Positions 38,785 through 50,105 are shown, numbered from the stretch's first letter. The stretch: 64,000 nucleotides of DNA from Symbiodinium microadriaticum (GCA_001939145.1 LSRX01000253.1:390890-454889); one strand, 5' to 3'. Numbers and translations are program-made. Notes: generated by a model not told the origin, from the sequence alone.

Positions 38785-39042
38785 ATGGCACAAGAGAAAA
38801 GCCCTGAATCCGAAAAGAGTCCCGAACGGTTGGTCGCGCTTGAATCAATTGCGTGGTGTAGGATTCGGAGAATCATGCATGGGTGGAACCCCTGTAGCTG
38901 CGACGATGGTTCAAACTACACACCAAGCCTCTTACAAGCACTCACAATATTCGCCGCAGATCCGACTAAGGAGAAAGAGCAACATGGAAGCGGAGTCTTG
39001 GCAGCAGTCCTCCCGAAATGTGTGATGATTGGATTGCCGTAG
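38785..39042 (+). CDS. Candidate ORF, unknown
   Basis: An ATG at 38785 opens MAQEKSPESEKSPERLVALE, SIAWCRIRRIMHGWNPCSC and on to a TAG at 39040. An overlapping + frame (38840-39025) is also open, so the correct frame is uncertain. Confidence 0.3.
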   Translation: MAQEKSPESEKSPERLVALESIAWCRIRRIMHGWNPCSCDDGSNYTPSLLQALTIFAADPTKEKEQHGSGVLAAVLPKCVMIGLP

Positions 39043-40180
39043 CAATGGCAGCTCTGCATCTATCCGATTATTTTCCTGACATGTTTTCTTCGGAGGTGTC
39101 CTGGATTGCCGTCTATTGTAGCTCGGGTCCAAGTATCTATGTACATACCTGTGTGTGCACGTCTGTGTGTGTTTTTGCCGGATGATCAGCAATCATCATT
39201 CTGAACCTTTTTGGGCTTATCTGCTTATTCGCAGTTTCTGAAGGACTTCTCAGGCTTTTGAGGACCCACGAGTAGTTGGTGGTTATGATCTTCGGGTCTA
39301 GATGTGCCGCCTTGTGTCATTGGTGCTGTCTTCAGTTGGGGTTTCAGTTAAGCAGCAGGCTGCACGTTTCGCCGGACCGGTAACTGTGCATGCTGTGTCC
39401 AAGACGTGTACCGGCCTAATTCCGGACCCTACGATCTTATTTTGCCTAGACCCTCCATCTACCCTCTAAAGACCCTACATACCCTTAATTTGGGACATTT
39501 TGGGACCATAAACCCCTATTTGAGGGTACTTGGAGGGTCCTGGTGTGTTTTAAACTTGTATGTTGTATCCGTTGAAGAGTCTTAGCCGCTCTGGCCCAGT
39601 CCCTGAAAGGGGCCCCCATGTAGCTCGCGACAGACGTCGGCGGCTGCCACCACCTGGTACTTTGTGTGATACGATATAACTGTGTTGGGGGTTGGGGTCT
39701 AGGGTTTAGAGTTTAGGATTTAGGGTTCAGGGTGTAGGGAATAACTATATATAACTAGTCGGAAGTCGAAGGTGCGAGATGTAAATCGGCACTGTCCGAG
39801 TGGGTTCCCAGGCTGCTTGTCCTTGGCGTCTCTACAGTTTAGGGCTTGGGGTCTAGGGTTCAGGGTTTAGGGTTCAGGGTTTAGGGTTCAGGGTTTAGGG
39901 TTCAGGGTTTAGGGTTTAGGGTCTAATCTAGGCCGCTAAGCTCTCAGTCACAGATGGACCTAGCCTAAATTGCAGGATGCGTGGTGTGGGTTTGGGAATC
40001 AGTTCATGCTCCTCATAACAAAGAGCCCAGTACCCCGAAGGAACACACCTCAAATTCTAGGGGGGTTGCCATCAGAATTCAGGTATGTTCCCTGAACCCT
40101 AAACCCTGAGCCCTCAACTAAGCGGTGTTGGGCTCTCCGGGTGGAGGCTCTGGGTGGAGGCACCGGTTTTTTGAAACCTC
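39043..40180. other. Spacer with telomere-like repeats
   Basis: TTCAGGGTTTAGGG tandem (14-bp period, about five copies) at 39855-39930. At 39420-39545 an AT/GGGT-rich segment with weak inverted ends (GGACCCT..AGGGTCC) may be another foldback element. Confidence 0.4.
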
Positions 40181-40188
40181 CCAATCAG

Positions 40189-42266
40189 GACACCAACTGT
40201 ACTGGAAGGGACGCTGGGAAGAGAACTACCAGAAGGCATCCTAACCAGCCTGCGGGTTCAGTCGATTGTACCTAGCTTAGGCTGCAATGTGAGGTATCGG
40301 TTTGATGATTTCCGGATGAGGCTGATTGAGCGGAGTTTCGGGCTTCTCGCGCATCTCCGGGAAACCGTGTCGGGCCGAGGAGTTTAGGGTCCACGCAACG
40401 TGGGTTTGGGGTTTAGGGTTTGGGGTTTTGGGGTATATTTTGTAGGGTTTAGGATTTTAGGGTATATTTTTTAGGGTTTAGCGTTTAGTGTTTAGGGTTT
40501 TAGGGTTTAGGGTTTGCAGGAACTTCGGGTGTAAAGCCTCAGACCATGATGCATCAGACCACGACCACCAGCTCATCTCGGTTGGACTTGCACCAAGCCC
40601 GATGCTCCTAAGTGGTATTCCCTTTGTGGTTCATATTTAGAATCCTATAAGGTAATCCCAAAAAGAGGAGCCTATGGGTAAGCCCGAAACTCTACACCCA
40701 AACCACATTTCCACGCCAGGCTAAACGTCCCCAGAAATAGCTACAGCCTACAGCACTTCCCAGGGCCCATCTTGCTTACCCTACTAAGTCAATTTCAAGT
40801 CCGTCTCGAAAGAGCTTCCAAGTTGGGCGTTGAGGATGATAGCGCTAGGCGGTTTGGCGTTTCCGGCTTCATTGAACTAGCCAGGTACCTACTATATAGG
40901 GCCCTAGGGGCTCTAGTACCCAATATATATATATATAGTAGATACCTGAAGGGTTATATAGGGTAGGATCGGAGGATCGTGGTCTTTGAGTTACGCAGTC
41001 TTTGAGCCAGAGTCTCAATAAATAACAATATTCTATTCGTCTAAAATTGGAAAAAACAGCCAGATTCTCTTAGGCCGACACCGGCAGGCCATTATATAGG
41101 CCCTGACTGCACGAGGGTCCCGTTAGACAAGACCCCGAAGGTCTGTTTTGAAGCCTGTGTAGATACCTGTGTTTATCCGTGGGACTCCATTTAATCATGA
41201 TACCATCACATACTCCGAAAGGTTTAAATTTAGGGTTTAGGGCTTTTCTGCTTTTTTAAGGCATTTTTTATGAAGGCTCCGATAGTACGTTCTTCGGCGC
41301 TGTTGCGCAGGTGGCTACTGGAGAGAAGTTGGATCCAGACGTCACAGATACAGTGAATGTCGACGAGGAGGTGGCTCGGAATACCGCTTAATTGCCTTTC
41401 GTCATTATAGTAACTATAGTAAAGTTGACCTGAATTCTATTATTCAGGTGCCTACAGGACCTGAATCACCGTCAACATGTCTTCGTATGGGATAGTTCTG
41501 CAATCAAACAAGTGGAGGGACTTGTAGTAGAGGTCTGAGCACATAACCCTAAACCCTAAACCCTAATTTAGTCTGAAGGCTTCTTTCCCTCCTGCAGATA
41601 GCATTGAGGGAAGTGCACATAGGGCTCGGCCAGCAAGGAAACTGCTATCCACAACCAACGCCTTTCGGGTTGAATATAAGGTCGGAACAATTAGCAATAA
41701 AATTCCTTGGGTTTTGGGTTCCTTGGGTCTCCTTAACATAGCGCTACTTTTCCCGAAGCTACCTGGAAGAACATCTCTTGTGAGCATGCAGCTGCGTTGT
41801 TTGATTCGTTCCTTTGGCCTAAACCCCAAACCCTAAACCGTGCAGGTGAAAGGAGAAGACGGAGAAGTCCTGCGACTTGTCCGAAGCAGCCGCGCCTTAC
41901 AGGTTTTCCCTGTGAGGTGAGGATATGGGATTTGGGGTTTAGAGGTTTAGGGCCTTCTAGGCTTCAGTGTTTAGGGTTTAGGGTTCCAGTACTGGGAACA
42001 TCCAACTAGGTACCTTCAGTTGTAACTGTCAGCTGCATATGCCGACTATCAGGGACTGTTAGGTCCATTCCGGCTACTTTGGAGAGACTTTTGGCAGGTT
42101 GTTGCAGGCCGAGGCGTTGTACTCGACTGACTGGGACTCTAAACTAAGCCCGAAACTTGCCCTAAACCCTGCGTGGTTTGCTTATGACTTCGAGACAGTT
42201 CGGGATTTTGAGTTGCACGATTCTGGGCTGAAGGTGGAGGGCTCACTACTTAGCCGTGTGGGTTAA
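40189..42266 (+). CDS. Unrecognised intron-rich gene (multiple exons)
   Basis: A series of + strand exons with splice-like borders. a: about 40189-40385, after AATCAG, reading TPTVLEGTLGRELPEGILTS... RYRFDDFRMRLIERSFGLLA. b: 40764-40884, CAG..CAG|GTACCT, SKLGVEDDSARRFGVSGFIE. c: 41311-41370, VATGEKLDPDVTDTVNVDEE|GTGGCT. d: 41458-41532, DLNHRQHVFVWDSSAIKQVE|GTCTGA. e: 41598-41680, ARPARKLLSTTNAFRVEYK|GTCGG. f: 41846-41916, VKGEDGEVLRLVRSSRALQV|GTGAGG. g: 42098-42266, LLQAEALYSTDWDSKLSPKL... ending RVG and TAA. Phases agree for c-d, e-f and f-g. The a-b, b-c and d-e joins do not fit as drawn, so small exons are missing or some borders are wrong. No domain recognised; function unknown. Foldback element B3 begins exactly at the donor of exon b. 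Confidence 0.5.
40603..40680. mobile_element. Foldback element family D, copy 4 (left end degraded)
   Basis: Centre GGTTCATATTTAGAATCCTA and right end GAGCCTATGGGTA are typical; the left arm has become GCTCCTAAGTGGTATTCCC. Confidence 0.55.
40881..40949. mobile_element. Foldback element family B, copy 3 at an exon border
   Basis: CCAGGTACCTACTATATAGG at the left and TATATAGTAGATACCTG at the right, with (TA)n in the right arm. The element's own CCAG|GTACCT is the apparent donor of exon b of the host gene. Confidence 0.7.
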
Positions 42267-42269
42267 CAT

Positions 42270-42895
42270 GGCGGTCGTAACTGGTGCTATGATCCCGAAG
42301 GCCCCTTTATGTAGCTGTACTTTGCAGGAATTCACCTTAAAACCCTGCTCTTCTTATTCAGGCCCCTACTTTAGGGCATTTTTGTCTCGTCAATTCTGCC
42401 GGTTTCACGCGGCATAAGATGCCGCCTTCTTCTTCTGATGTTACCGGTCAGAGGCTCCGTGCAACCTCAGCAGCGTTTCTACTAACCAGATCGAGCACAT
42501 CCCTATGTAAGTTGCTGTTCCCATCTAAGCACGACTGACGGTTTGGTCTTTGCCATTGTACTGCGACCATGCCTGGCTGAGGGGCGTCTCCCCTTGCCAG
42601 TCTTGCCGTTTTGTCCGCAGCCACGCCTGATCTGTGCTTTGATTGTGAGCACTCCTACAATGATTAGCTCGAAAATTACTCTGGCACAGAAAATCGTCGC
42701 ATGTCATTCATTGTTTAGCCAGTTGATCATGCTTATCGGCCTCTGGCTGTTTGCTGTTCATGCTACTGCGCTTATGCTGCTGGTGTTTCGTGATGTCAAC
42801 GATGTCCAAAACACAACCCAGGCCTTGTATTCCGAGTCTTTTCTCCTCTTTTTCTTCCTGTCTGTCTCTGTGTGTGTGTGTGTGTGTTCATCTCG

Positions 42896-42928
<33 letters not shown>

Positions 42929-42960
42929 CCGGCGGTGTTTCTCTCTCCCTCTCTCTCTCT
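42270..42960. other. Spacer with possible exons and CT/GT microsatellites
   Basis: (GT)n at 42869-42889 and (CT)n at 42890-42965. A possible frame MPPSSSDVTGQRLRATSAAF lies at 42420-42530. Long Leu/Ser frames come from (CT)n. Confidence 0.4.
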
Positions 42961-43010
42961 CTCTCCCTTCTCTGCTTTGGGTGAACAACAGGAAGCCATC
43001 CTTGCCCAGG

Positions 43011-43112
43011 TACATCAAGCTTACAGATGGGCGTGGCTATGTGCCCATTCTGGATGGCAGTGGTGACAAGCTGCTGGGCGTGAATGGCGATCTTGGAGTA
43101 TTGTTGGATTGA
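43011..43112 (+). CDS. Candidate terminal exon, SH3-like motif
   Basis: After an acceptor (GCCCAG|G) the frame reads YIKLTDGRGYVPILDGSGDK, then LLGVNGDLGVLLD and a TGA stop. The LTDGRGYVP phrase resembles the W/Y-V-L-TDGRGWVP motif found in small SH3-like modules; this is a motif-level resemblance only. Upstream exons were not linked; it may continue the gene at 40.2-42.3 kb. Confidence 0.5.
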   Translation, partial: YIKLTDGRGYVPILDGSGDKLLGVNGDLGVLLD

Positions 43113-43371
43113 CACTGGTACTACATTGTGACATGTTGAACTTGCTCACAATCCGTTTCGACACATCTCACAGGTAATTAGTGCCCAACCCCAGCACCCC
43201 CAGTGTCATCTGTGCTCAAAGCCCTCGAGCTGGAGCAACACCAGGAGGAAGAGCAAAAGCAAGCGCAGCAGCATGACCAGGAGCAAGAGCAGAAGCAGGA
43301 GCAAGAGCAAGAAGAAACATCCTGCAACAGTGACACCATTTTCTATTGCAGGGGGGAAGGGGGTCAAGGGG

Positions 43372-44206
43372 NNNNNNNNNNNNNNNNNNNNNNNNNNNNN
43401 NNNNNNNNNNNNNNNNNNNNNNNNNNNNNNNNNNNNNNNNNNNNNNNNNNNNNNNNNNNNNNNNNNNNNNNNNNNNNNNNNNNNNNNNNNNNNNNNNNNN
43501 NNNNNNNNNNNNNNNNNNNNNNNNNNNNNNNNNNNNNNNNNNNNNNNNNNNNNNNNNNNNNNNNNNNNNNNNNNNNNNNNNNNNNNNNNNNNNNNNNNNN
43601 NNNNNNNNNNNNNNNNNNNNNNNNNNNNNNNNNNNNNNNNNNNNNNNNNNNNNNNNNNNNNNNNNNNNNNNNNNNNNNNNNNNNNNNNNNNNNNNNNNNN
43701 NNNNNNNNNNNNNNNNNNNNNNNNNNNNNNNNNNNNNNNNNNNNNNNNNNNNNNNNNNNNNNNNNNNNNNNNNNNNNNNNNNNNNNNNNNNNNNNNNNNN
43801 NNNNNNNNNNNNNNNNNNNNNNNNNNNNNNNNNNNNNNNNNNNNNNNNNNNNNNNNNNNNNNNNNNNNNNNNNNNNNNNNNNNNNNNNNNNNNNNNNNNN
43901 NNNNNNNNNNNNNNNNNNNNNNNNNNNNNNNNNNNNNNNNNNNNNNNNNNNNNNNNNNNNNNNNNNNNNNNNNNNNNNNNNNNNNNNNNNNNNNNNNNNN
44001 NNNNNNNNNNNNNNNNNNNNNNNNNNNNNNNNNNNNNNNNNNNNNNNNNNNNNNNNNNNNNNNNNNNNNNNNNNNNNNNNNNNNNNNNNNNNNNNNNNNN
44101 NNNNNNNNNNNNNNNNNNNNNNNNNNNNNNNNNNNNNNNNNNNNNNNNNNNNNNNNNNNNNNNNNNNNNNNNNNNNNNNNNNNNNNNNNNNNNNNNNNNN
44201 NNNNNN
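43372..44206. other. Assembly gap (835 N)
   Basis: It lies between a GGGGAAGGGGGTCAAGGGG stretch (after a CAGGAGCAAGAGCAG-rich segment at 43225-43320) and a (CTGCTA)n repeat. Frames through it are meaningless. Confidence 0.98.
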
Positions 44207-44310
44207 CTGCTACTGCTACTGCTACTGCTACTGCTACTGCTACTGCTACTGCTACTGCTACTGCTACTGCTACTGCTACTGCTACTGCTACTGCTGCTGC
44301 TGCTGCTACT
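44207..44310 (+). repeat. (CTGCTA)n
   Basis: Hexamer CTGCTA, about 15 units, at the right gap edge. Confidence 0.95.
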
Positions 44311-44399
44311 GCTACAACTACCTGACCTTAAACGGCAGCAATATCACATAGATCATAACAACTAAACCAGGATCCTCGAAGGGATACCCTTGCAGTTAC

Positions 44400-44730
44400 A
44401 AAGACCCTAAACCCTACACCCCTAAACCCTAAACCCCTAAACCCTAAACCCATAAACCCTAAACCCAAAACACTAAACCCTAAACCCTAAACCCTAAACC
44501 CTAGTATGAATCATCAAACCCAGGCTCCTCAAAAAGTGTCATCCCTGGGACCTGGTCATCGCAGAAGCCTCGGAGGCTAACCGATCGGTGCCTAGACGGT
44601 CTTAGGGTTTAGGGTGTAGGGTTTAGGGTTTAGTGTGTAGCGTTTAGGGTTTAGGGTGTAGGGTTTAGGGTGTAGGGTTTCGGGAGGACCCTTTTCGAGG
44701 GTTCAGGGCTTTTGGGGTTTAAGGTTCAGG
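44400..44730. repeat. Inverted telomere-like arrays
   Basis: CCCTAAACC array (44400-44510) faces a TTTAGGGTGTAGGG array (44603-44690) across ~90 bp of unique DNA. Confidence 0.8.
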
Positions 44731-44947
44731 GTTTCGGGTTTAAGTGGGGATTGTTGGACAATGCGAACTGGTTGTTGTGGGGGGCTCACTGTTACAGGAC
44801 GACTATGTAACATGTAATGAAGGATTGCATAAGGCTCTTGTAAGGTTTTGTTTGCAGGGGTTTATGTGAATTTTTGTGTAGGGTTTGTAGGTTTTGCGAG
44901 TGTTTCAAATAGGCCCGTTTAGACTAACGAGTAGTAAAGTACCGACT

Positions 44948-45062
44948 ATGCTTCCCGAAGAACTTGCCAGCCTGCCTGTCGAACTCACCGGTACAGTGGT
45001 GGCTTTCACTCTATCTCAGACCCTGAGCCTTGGATACTGCCCCCACTCAGTAACAGTTGACT
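44948..45062 (+). CDS. Candidate small ORF, unknown
   Basis: MLPEELASLPVELTGTVVAF then TLSQTLSLGYCPHSVTVD and a TGA stop. Its last third lies within foldback element J, so it may be a truncated or read-through exon. Confidence 0.35.
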
Positions 45063-45132
45063 AATCTTCCTAATATGGATATGTAAGGCCCTTCATAATA
45101 GCCCTATTATAGACTGTTACTGTATGGGGGCA
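45038..45132. mobile_element. Foldback element family J
   Basis: TGCCCCCACTCAGTAACAGT at the left, ACTGTTACTGTATGGGGGCA at the right: 20-bp inverted ends with one mismatch, AT-rich middle. Confidence 0.7.
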
Positions 45133-45362
45133 CTACCCGACCTAAGCCCTAAACCCTATACCCTAAACCCTAAACTCTAAACCCTTACCCTAAACCCCTA
45201 AACCCCCTAAACCCCTAAACCCTAAACCTAGGACCTAGGGGTTTAGGGTTGTGGGTTCGATGCTTTGGGGTGCCCCGAAGTTCATTGCGAGCCTGCAGAA
45301 GATCAGGCCGGACCCTAGGTCCGAAATGCCACGGCCATTGCTACAGTTCAGTGTAAGATCGT

Positions 45363-45514
45363 GCCTTTATAATTAGAATAGGGTTTAGGGTTTAGGGTTT
45401 AGGGTTTAGGGTTCAGTGTAAGATCGGGCCTTTATAATTAGAAGGGGTTTTTTGGGGTATATTTTGTACCATAGTGAAGAACCCCCAAAGCCATATTCTA
45501 ATTATTAAGGCCCC
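45363..45514. mobile_element. Foldback element family C, copy 3 with duplicated left end
   Basis: The complete element is 45426-45514 (GGGCCTTTATAATTAGAAGG ... ATTCTAATTATTAAGGCCCC). The left end plus the preceding CAGTGTAAGATCG is duplicated at 45350-45385, separated by a TTTAGGG array. This is a partial tandem duplication. Confidence 0.65.
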
Positions 45515-45635
45515 TACATGACCCTAAACACTGCACCCTAAAATTTCGAAGCCTGAAGCCTAAAGCTCTAGCCCTTAACCATAAAACCTTATAACATGTA
45601 TGTGTGTGTATATATATATGTATATATTATACAAC

Positions 45636-45681
45636 CTGAAGCAGTGAAGCCGTACAAACCCCTAAATCTTCACTGCTTCAG
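45636..45681. repeat. Short foldback (CTGAAGCAGTGAAG)
   Basis: CTGAAGCAGTGAAG and its complement CTTCACTGCTTCAG are separated by 18 nt; a perfect 14-bp stem. Confidence 0.8.
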
Positions 45682-45739
45682 TGTAGTTCACTGAACTATC
45701 TAAACTCTTTTGGTAACAGAACAACTTGTGATAGTCCTT

Positions 45740-45815
45740 GCGGTACCCTCATCTTCGTATCCATTACTGGGACGACCAGAAGACTAAGAAACTAGGTTTG
45801 TTCAACAAGGTGACA
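45740..45815 (+). CDS. Candidate exon, unknown
   Basis: The frame reads RYPHLRIHYWDDQKTKKLGL, then FNK before a GT (AACAAG|GTGACA). Aromatic and charged residues indicate real protein; unknown family. Confidence 0.4.
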
Positions 45816-45885
45816 ATGCCTGTACTCACTTATATGCCAATTAAGGTCCCTGTAATCGTTTCCCCCCTAATATTAAACGAGGGAG

Positions 45886-46150
45886 CCCCCCCCCCCCCCC
45901 CCAGTTTTTTTTTATTCGGGGATATGTGTATCGCTACTGCCACTGTTGAGGGGTGGCTTTCTTGCTCCTGCTCTGGCTCTTTCTCCCGCGCTGGCTTTTG
46001 CTCCTGCTTCTGCTGAGTCTCTTGCGCCTTCTCCCTTGCTGTTGCCCGCTTTAGCTCCTGCTCTTGCTCTTACTCCCGCTCTTGCTGTTGCTTTGCTCTT
46101 GCTGCTGCTCTTGCCGTGCTCCCGGTTTTGCTCTGGCTCTTGCTCTTGCT
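45886..46150 (+). repeat. Poly-C plus (GCTCYTGCTCT)n region
   Basis: C16 at 45887-45902 is followed by GCTCCTGCTCTTGCT-type repeats to 46150. The reverse complement (AGCAAGAGCAGG) matches the type of repeat at 43225-43320. Confidence 0.8.
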
Positions 46151-46229
46151 CACTCCAACCGCAAGCCTAATTCGCCCCGAGCCCTCCATGGCCAAAGGTT
46201 AGAGTTGAGAGTTCAGTGGTTGAGGGGAA

Positions 46230-46400
46230 TTGTTAACTGGATGTTTGGGGCTTCATACCCCGATGATTGGAAAGGATCCGCTTGAAAGCCCCATACGTAC
46301 TATTCGTCGGGTTTCTGTTCTAGTTCGTACAGTGTACCTCCAAGCCCTATTCTCCTACTATTCCTTAGGTTTCTGTTATGAATATAGCATTTATAAACCC
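46230..46400 (+). CDS. Candidate exon, unknown
   Basis: The frame contains MIGKDPLESPIRTIRRVSVL then VRTVYLQALFSYYSLGFCYE before CCCTAA repeats. A mix of basic and aromatic residues; unknown. Confidence 0.35.
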
Positions 46401-46469
46401 CAAAACCCCATTCTCACTATTGGAAACCCTAACCCCTAGACCCTTCTGCACACCCATCAAGATTGCCTG

Positions 46470-47110
46470 CTGCACTAAAACAAACGCTAAACCCCTAATT
46501 AGGTTTAGGGTTTAGGGTTGGCCCTAATTGTTAAGGCCCACCCTAAGCCCTAAACCCCTAACCCTAAACCCTAAGCCCTAAACCCCTAATTCGTAAGGCC
46601 CCTATCCGCAAGCTGTGGAGCCCTGTGGTCAGGCGCTGATTCGGGCAGAAGGCCTTGGACTCTCTGGCTGCCTTCTGGGGTTTAGGGTTTAGGGCTTTTA
46701 GTGTTTAGGCTTGAGGGTTTTGAGGCTTTACGTAGGGGGAGTTTAGGGTTTATAGGATTTTTGGGATTTACGTTTAGGGTTTAGGGCTTTCAGGGTTTAG
46801 GGTTTACGGTTTTGTGATTAGGGTTTAGGGTTTAAAGTGATAGGTAAGGTGTTGGCGTACGGAAACTATATGGCAGGTTTGGATTCTGCATGTTGTGTCG
46901 CGGACTTTGCACGAGATCAGCGCAAGATCCTGGTTTGAGTTTGGTGTTTAAGCCTAGACCAGTTAGGACATATCATATCAATTTAGTAAGGACGATCGTT
47001 ATTGAAGTGTTATGCTGATGATTCTGATTACTATGTTTTGTATTTCTAGTGCTACCCTAAACCCTAAAATAGTATTGCTAGGTTCTTAGGCGTGGATCGA
47101 GATCGAAATC
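46470..47110. other. Telomere-like spacer
   Basis: Alternating CCCTAAA and TTTAGGG (46490-46600, 46678-46840), with a family C-like GGCCCTAATTGTTAAGGCCC hairpin at 46522-46541. No gene. Confidence 0.5.
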
Positions 47111-47125
47111 TTCAGGCATCGGCGA

Positions 47126-47187
47126 TGCCACGCCGCTCGCCTCCCGGGAAGGCCGGTCCTCCTCCCAAGCGCACCTGCAGCAAGGGT
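47126..47187 (+). CDS. Candidate first exon, basic/proline-rich
   Basis: MPRRSPPGKAGPPPKRTCSK followed by telomere-like DNA. Could be a 5' exon of an undetected gene. Confidence 0.25.
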
Positions 47188-47409
47188 TTAGGGTGTAGGG
47201 TTTCGACCTATGCACCCTAACTCCGACTTGCGGGGGGGGGATCGTCCGTAATCATTAGATCAGGGGTTTGGGGGATATTTTGTAACATCGTTCTATAAGG
47301 GACTAGGAGGGAATGGTATTACAAGTATGCAGGCATTCGTGCGCGACTCCAAAGCCCAAGAGCCCTGGAGTTTGAAGATGTCGTTGATGTTCCAAGCATA
47401 TTGAGGTGC

Positions 47410-47516
47410 ATATATATAATATAATATAATATAATATAATATAATATAATATAATATAATATAAACATGCATGTATATGTTGACATACGCATGTATGCAT
47501 GTATATATATATATAT

Positions 47517-47552
<36 letters not shown>

Positions 47553-47555
47553 CCC
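47410..47555. repeat. (TAATA)n, (TA)n and (GATA)n microsatellites
   Basis: TATAA pentamers at 47414-47464, (TA)n at 47499-47518, (GATA)n at 47518-47552. Confidence 0.95.
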
Positions 47556-47960
47556 TGACCCCTAAACCCTATCTATACCCCCATACACTAGACCCATGGC
47601 CTAAACCCCTAAACCCTAAAAGTTGGGGTCTCACTCACGGATATCACTGGGTTCTTCCGGAAAGGTCGACTGGAGCAACGAAGGCTCTTGGGATCCGTAC
47701 AATAGGGGCCTTAACGTACCGTGTAAGGTCTGGCAAATGTTTTACGGTTTGACTTATTTGAACCCTGTACCTAGCTATATGTATACAAGTTTGATATGAA
47801 TGGATATGTTGATTTATCCATCTATGCCCTTATTTGATAACTACGCCGTCTACCGTCTAAAGCCCGCCTTCAACTAAAACCTACAGGTACTTTCTAGAAC
47901 CCGACAACCCTCCAACAACATGCTCTAAGTCCTACACGCGGGACCCAGGGAGTGGGTGCA

Positions 47961-48010
47961 CGTTGATGATATTAAACCCTGCATTACCTTAAGGACCCTA
48001 AACCATGGTT
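47961..48010. mobile_element. Foldback element family A, copy 5 (internally deleted)
   Basis: CGTTGATGATATTAAACCCTGC..ATTACCTTAAGGACCCTAAACC: the left end joins directly to the reverse of the right interior. Confidence 0.5.
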
Positions 48011-48837
48011 AGCTGTGAAATTCACAGCCGTAACACTATGAAAGTAAGCCGGTTTTGTTGGCACAGCGTCAGCCAACTCGTCACAACTCGACTGACTCGA
48101 GGGAGCTTGAACCTTTAAGGTTCTCTTAAGGAAACTATAAGGGTTCCACAAGGGCGCAGGGCTTAGGATAGCGCATCTGCAAATCCTCGAGATGGGACCC
48201 TATGAACCCGCGTGGGGTACTACCGCCGTACTACCATTATTGTGACTGTTCTTTGGTATCAATGGTGTCATGCTCACTGCACATTTGCTAGGCGTGTGGC
48301 TGTTCGTTTTTCGACTGTTCCTCCTGCACGTATCACAGTATGTTCAGGAATCTACTTTGGTATCTACGATCTCTAAGACTTGTGAGTAGCGGCTGTGCGG
48401 TACCATGAGGCTGTTCCATATGACTATGAGTGTTGTTACCGCTATCGGCTATGACTCTTGTTTTCATTCGGTTTCAGTCAATCCTCATTTCGGCTGTCTG
48501 TGGCGGCTCCTAAACCTGAACCCCAAACCCTATAGCAGCTGCCATCAAAATCTTAGCACTGCCCGGTCGAATTTTGGAGGCTGGGATGAGGCACGGCTGA
48601 GGCCAGCTGGGCGCGGGTAGTGAGTGAGGATTTCGATTTCATCCATCACCTGGACCTTACCTTCAACCCCGAACACCTCAGCCCATACGCCCAAAGCCCC
48701 TTAGCCCAAAGCACTAAGCCGAGGCAGGTTCTTGGCATCTGTCTGTGGGAAGGGAGAGATAGCTGAGCTGTTTTCTGACAGCGTGTTCACTGCAACGCCA
48801 GACATTCTTCAACCCTGAGAAATTCTTAAACGAGAGG

Positions 48838-49255
48838 ATGCGCTTCGGGCTCAAAACAAGCCTCCGCCAACTCCAGCTTCGACAGCAGCCGGAGCTGCTG
48901 CACCTCCTCCTCCCTATCCGTCCCCCTGCGCCCTTCGAGAAGGGGTGCCCGGATGGTCTTACCTTCCGCGACATCTACTTACTTCTACGATGGCAGGTGG
49001 GGCCCTGGGTGGTACCGCCGCATTGCACTCGGCAAGACTCAGGGGTGCAAAGCGTGGCAGGTCACCGACTGGCTGACACAAGGAAACTGCTCGAGATTGC
49101 AGTCGGAGATGAAAGGAAAGGGCTGGTATCTCTCTACTACAGGCCCGTGGACGGTGCTGCAATCGTGGTTGAAGTGGCCGGGAATGATGGTCTGACCTCA
49201 CAGAGAATCTACCTTGCTGGGGTTCCTTATCATCCTTATATGGTGCCTTCAACAG
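48838..49255 (+). CDS. Coding-like segment, unknown
   Basis: The segment has low telomere-like content. In frame 1, 49065-49255 reads RLADTRKLLEIAVGDERKGL, VSLYYRPVDGAAIVVEVAGN, DGLTSQRIYLAGVPYHPYMV and stops at a clean donor (TCAACAG|GTAGGT). Upstream, another frame (48953-49080: TYFYDGRWGPGWYRRIALGK) is also protein-like, and GATGGCAG|GTGGGG at 48997 and GTGGCAG|GTCACC at 49060 are splice-like, so two exons may meet here. No family recognised. Confidence 0.45.
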
Positions 49256-49638
49256 GTAGGTTTTTCGGGTTTAGGGTTTAGGGTTAGGGTTCTTCAGGGT
49301 CAAGGTACACCTTAAATCCCAAGGCACGAAGACTCAGAGCCGGAACCGAAGAGGCCAGAACCGACCTTTCATGTTAGACCTTGAGCTGGCCCAGTCCTGA
49401 TCCCTGTTCGCTTCAGGGTTTAGGGCCTATGGGGCTTCGGTCTCACTTTTTTTTTGGGCTCGGGTTTTGGGGTTTAAAAGTTGGGCTTAGAGTTCTGGAT
49501 TTGGGATTTAGGGCTCAAGGTTTAGAGCTCTCTTCCCAAAGTTTAGACCCGAAAAGCCTCCAACGATCTCGAGACCCCATGAGCACCCTAAGCCTGCGCC
49601 TTTCGAAACCCCCAAACCCTAGCTTCAACCCTAACCCT

Positions 49639-49700
49639 CCAGGTACCTTCTTTTTAGGGCCCTCGGGGGGGCTCTAGGACCCTATATAGCAGATACCTGG
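49639..49700. mobile_element. Foldback element family B, copy 4
   Basis: CCAGGTACCTTCTTTTTAGG ... CCTATATAGCAGATACCTGG; more diverged than copy 1. Confidence 0.65.
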
Positions 49701-50105
49701 GGTTTAGGGTAAGGATTTAAGACTAAGAGTTTCTGCAAGCTCTCAAGCCGAAGACGGACCCTAAAGAGCAGTGCCTTCTGACCTGCTAGAGTCGCTATGA
49801 ACCTCACAAGCAACCATGAACTCTAACAGCAACTTTTGAAAAACCCTAAACCCTAAAGTCCCTAAACCCGAAAAGTTCCTGAACCCGAAGTCCGGCACCT
49901 AAACACCTAGACCTTAGAGTCCGAATTCCCAGCAGCCCCCAGCTGACCTAAAGTCCTCTAACCCTAACCCTCCCTAAAACCCCTTGTTTAGGGGTTTAGG
50001 GGTTAGGGGTTTTGGTTTTTGGCTTTAGGCTGCGCCCGAGAATCCGAAACCCCCCCAACACCTGGAACCTCCAAAATCCCCAGCCCGACAGCCCAAAAGC
50101 TCCCA

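Noticed and set aside
43203..44365. Frames of 339-382 codons
   Set aside because: Mostly N; the remainder is repeat-encoded.
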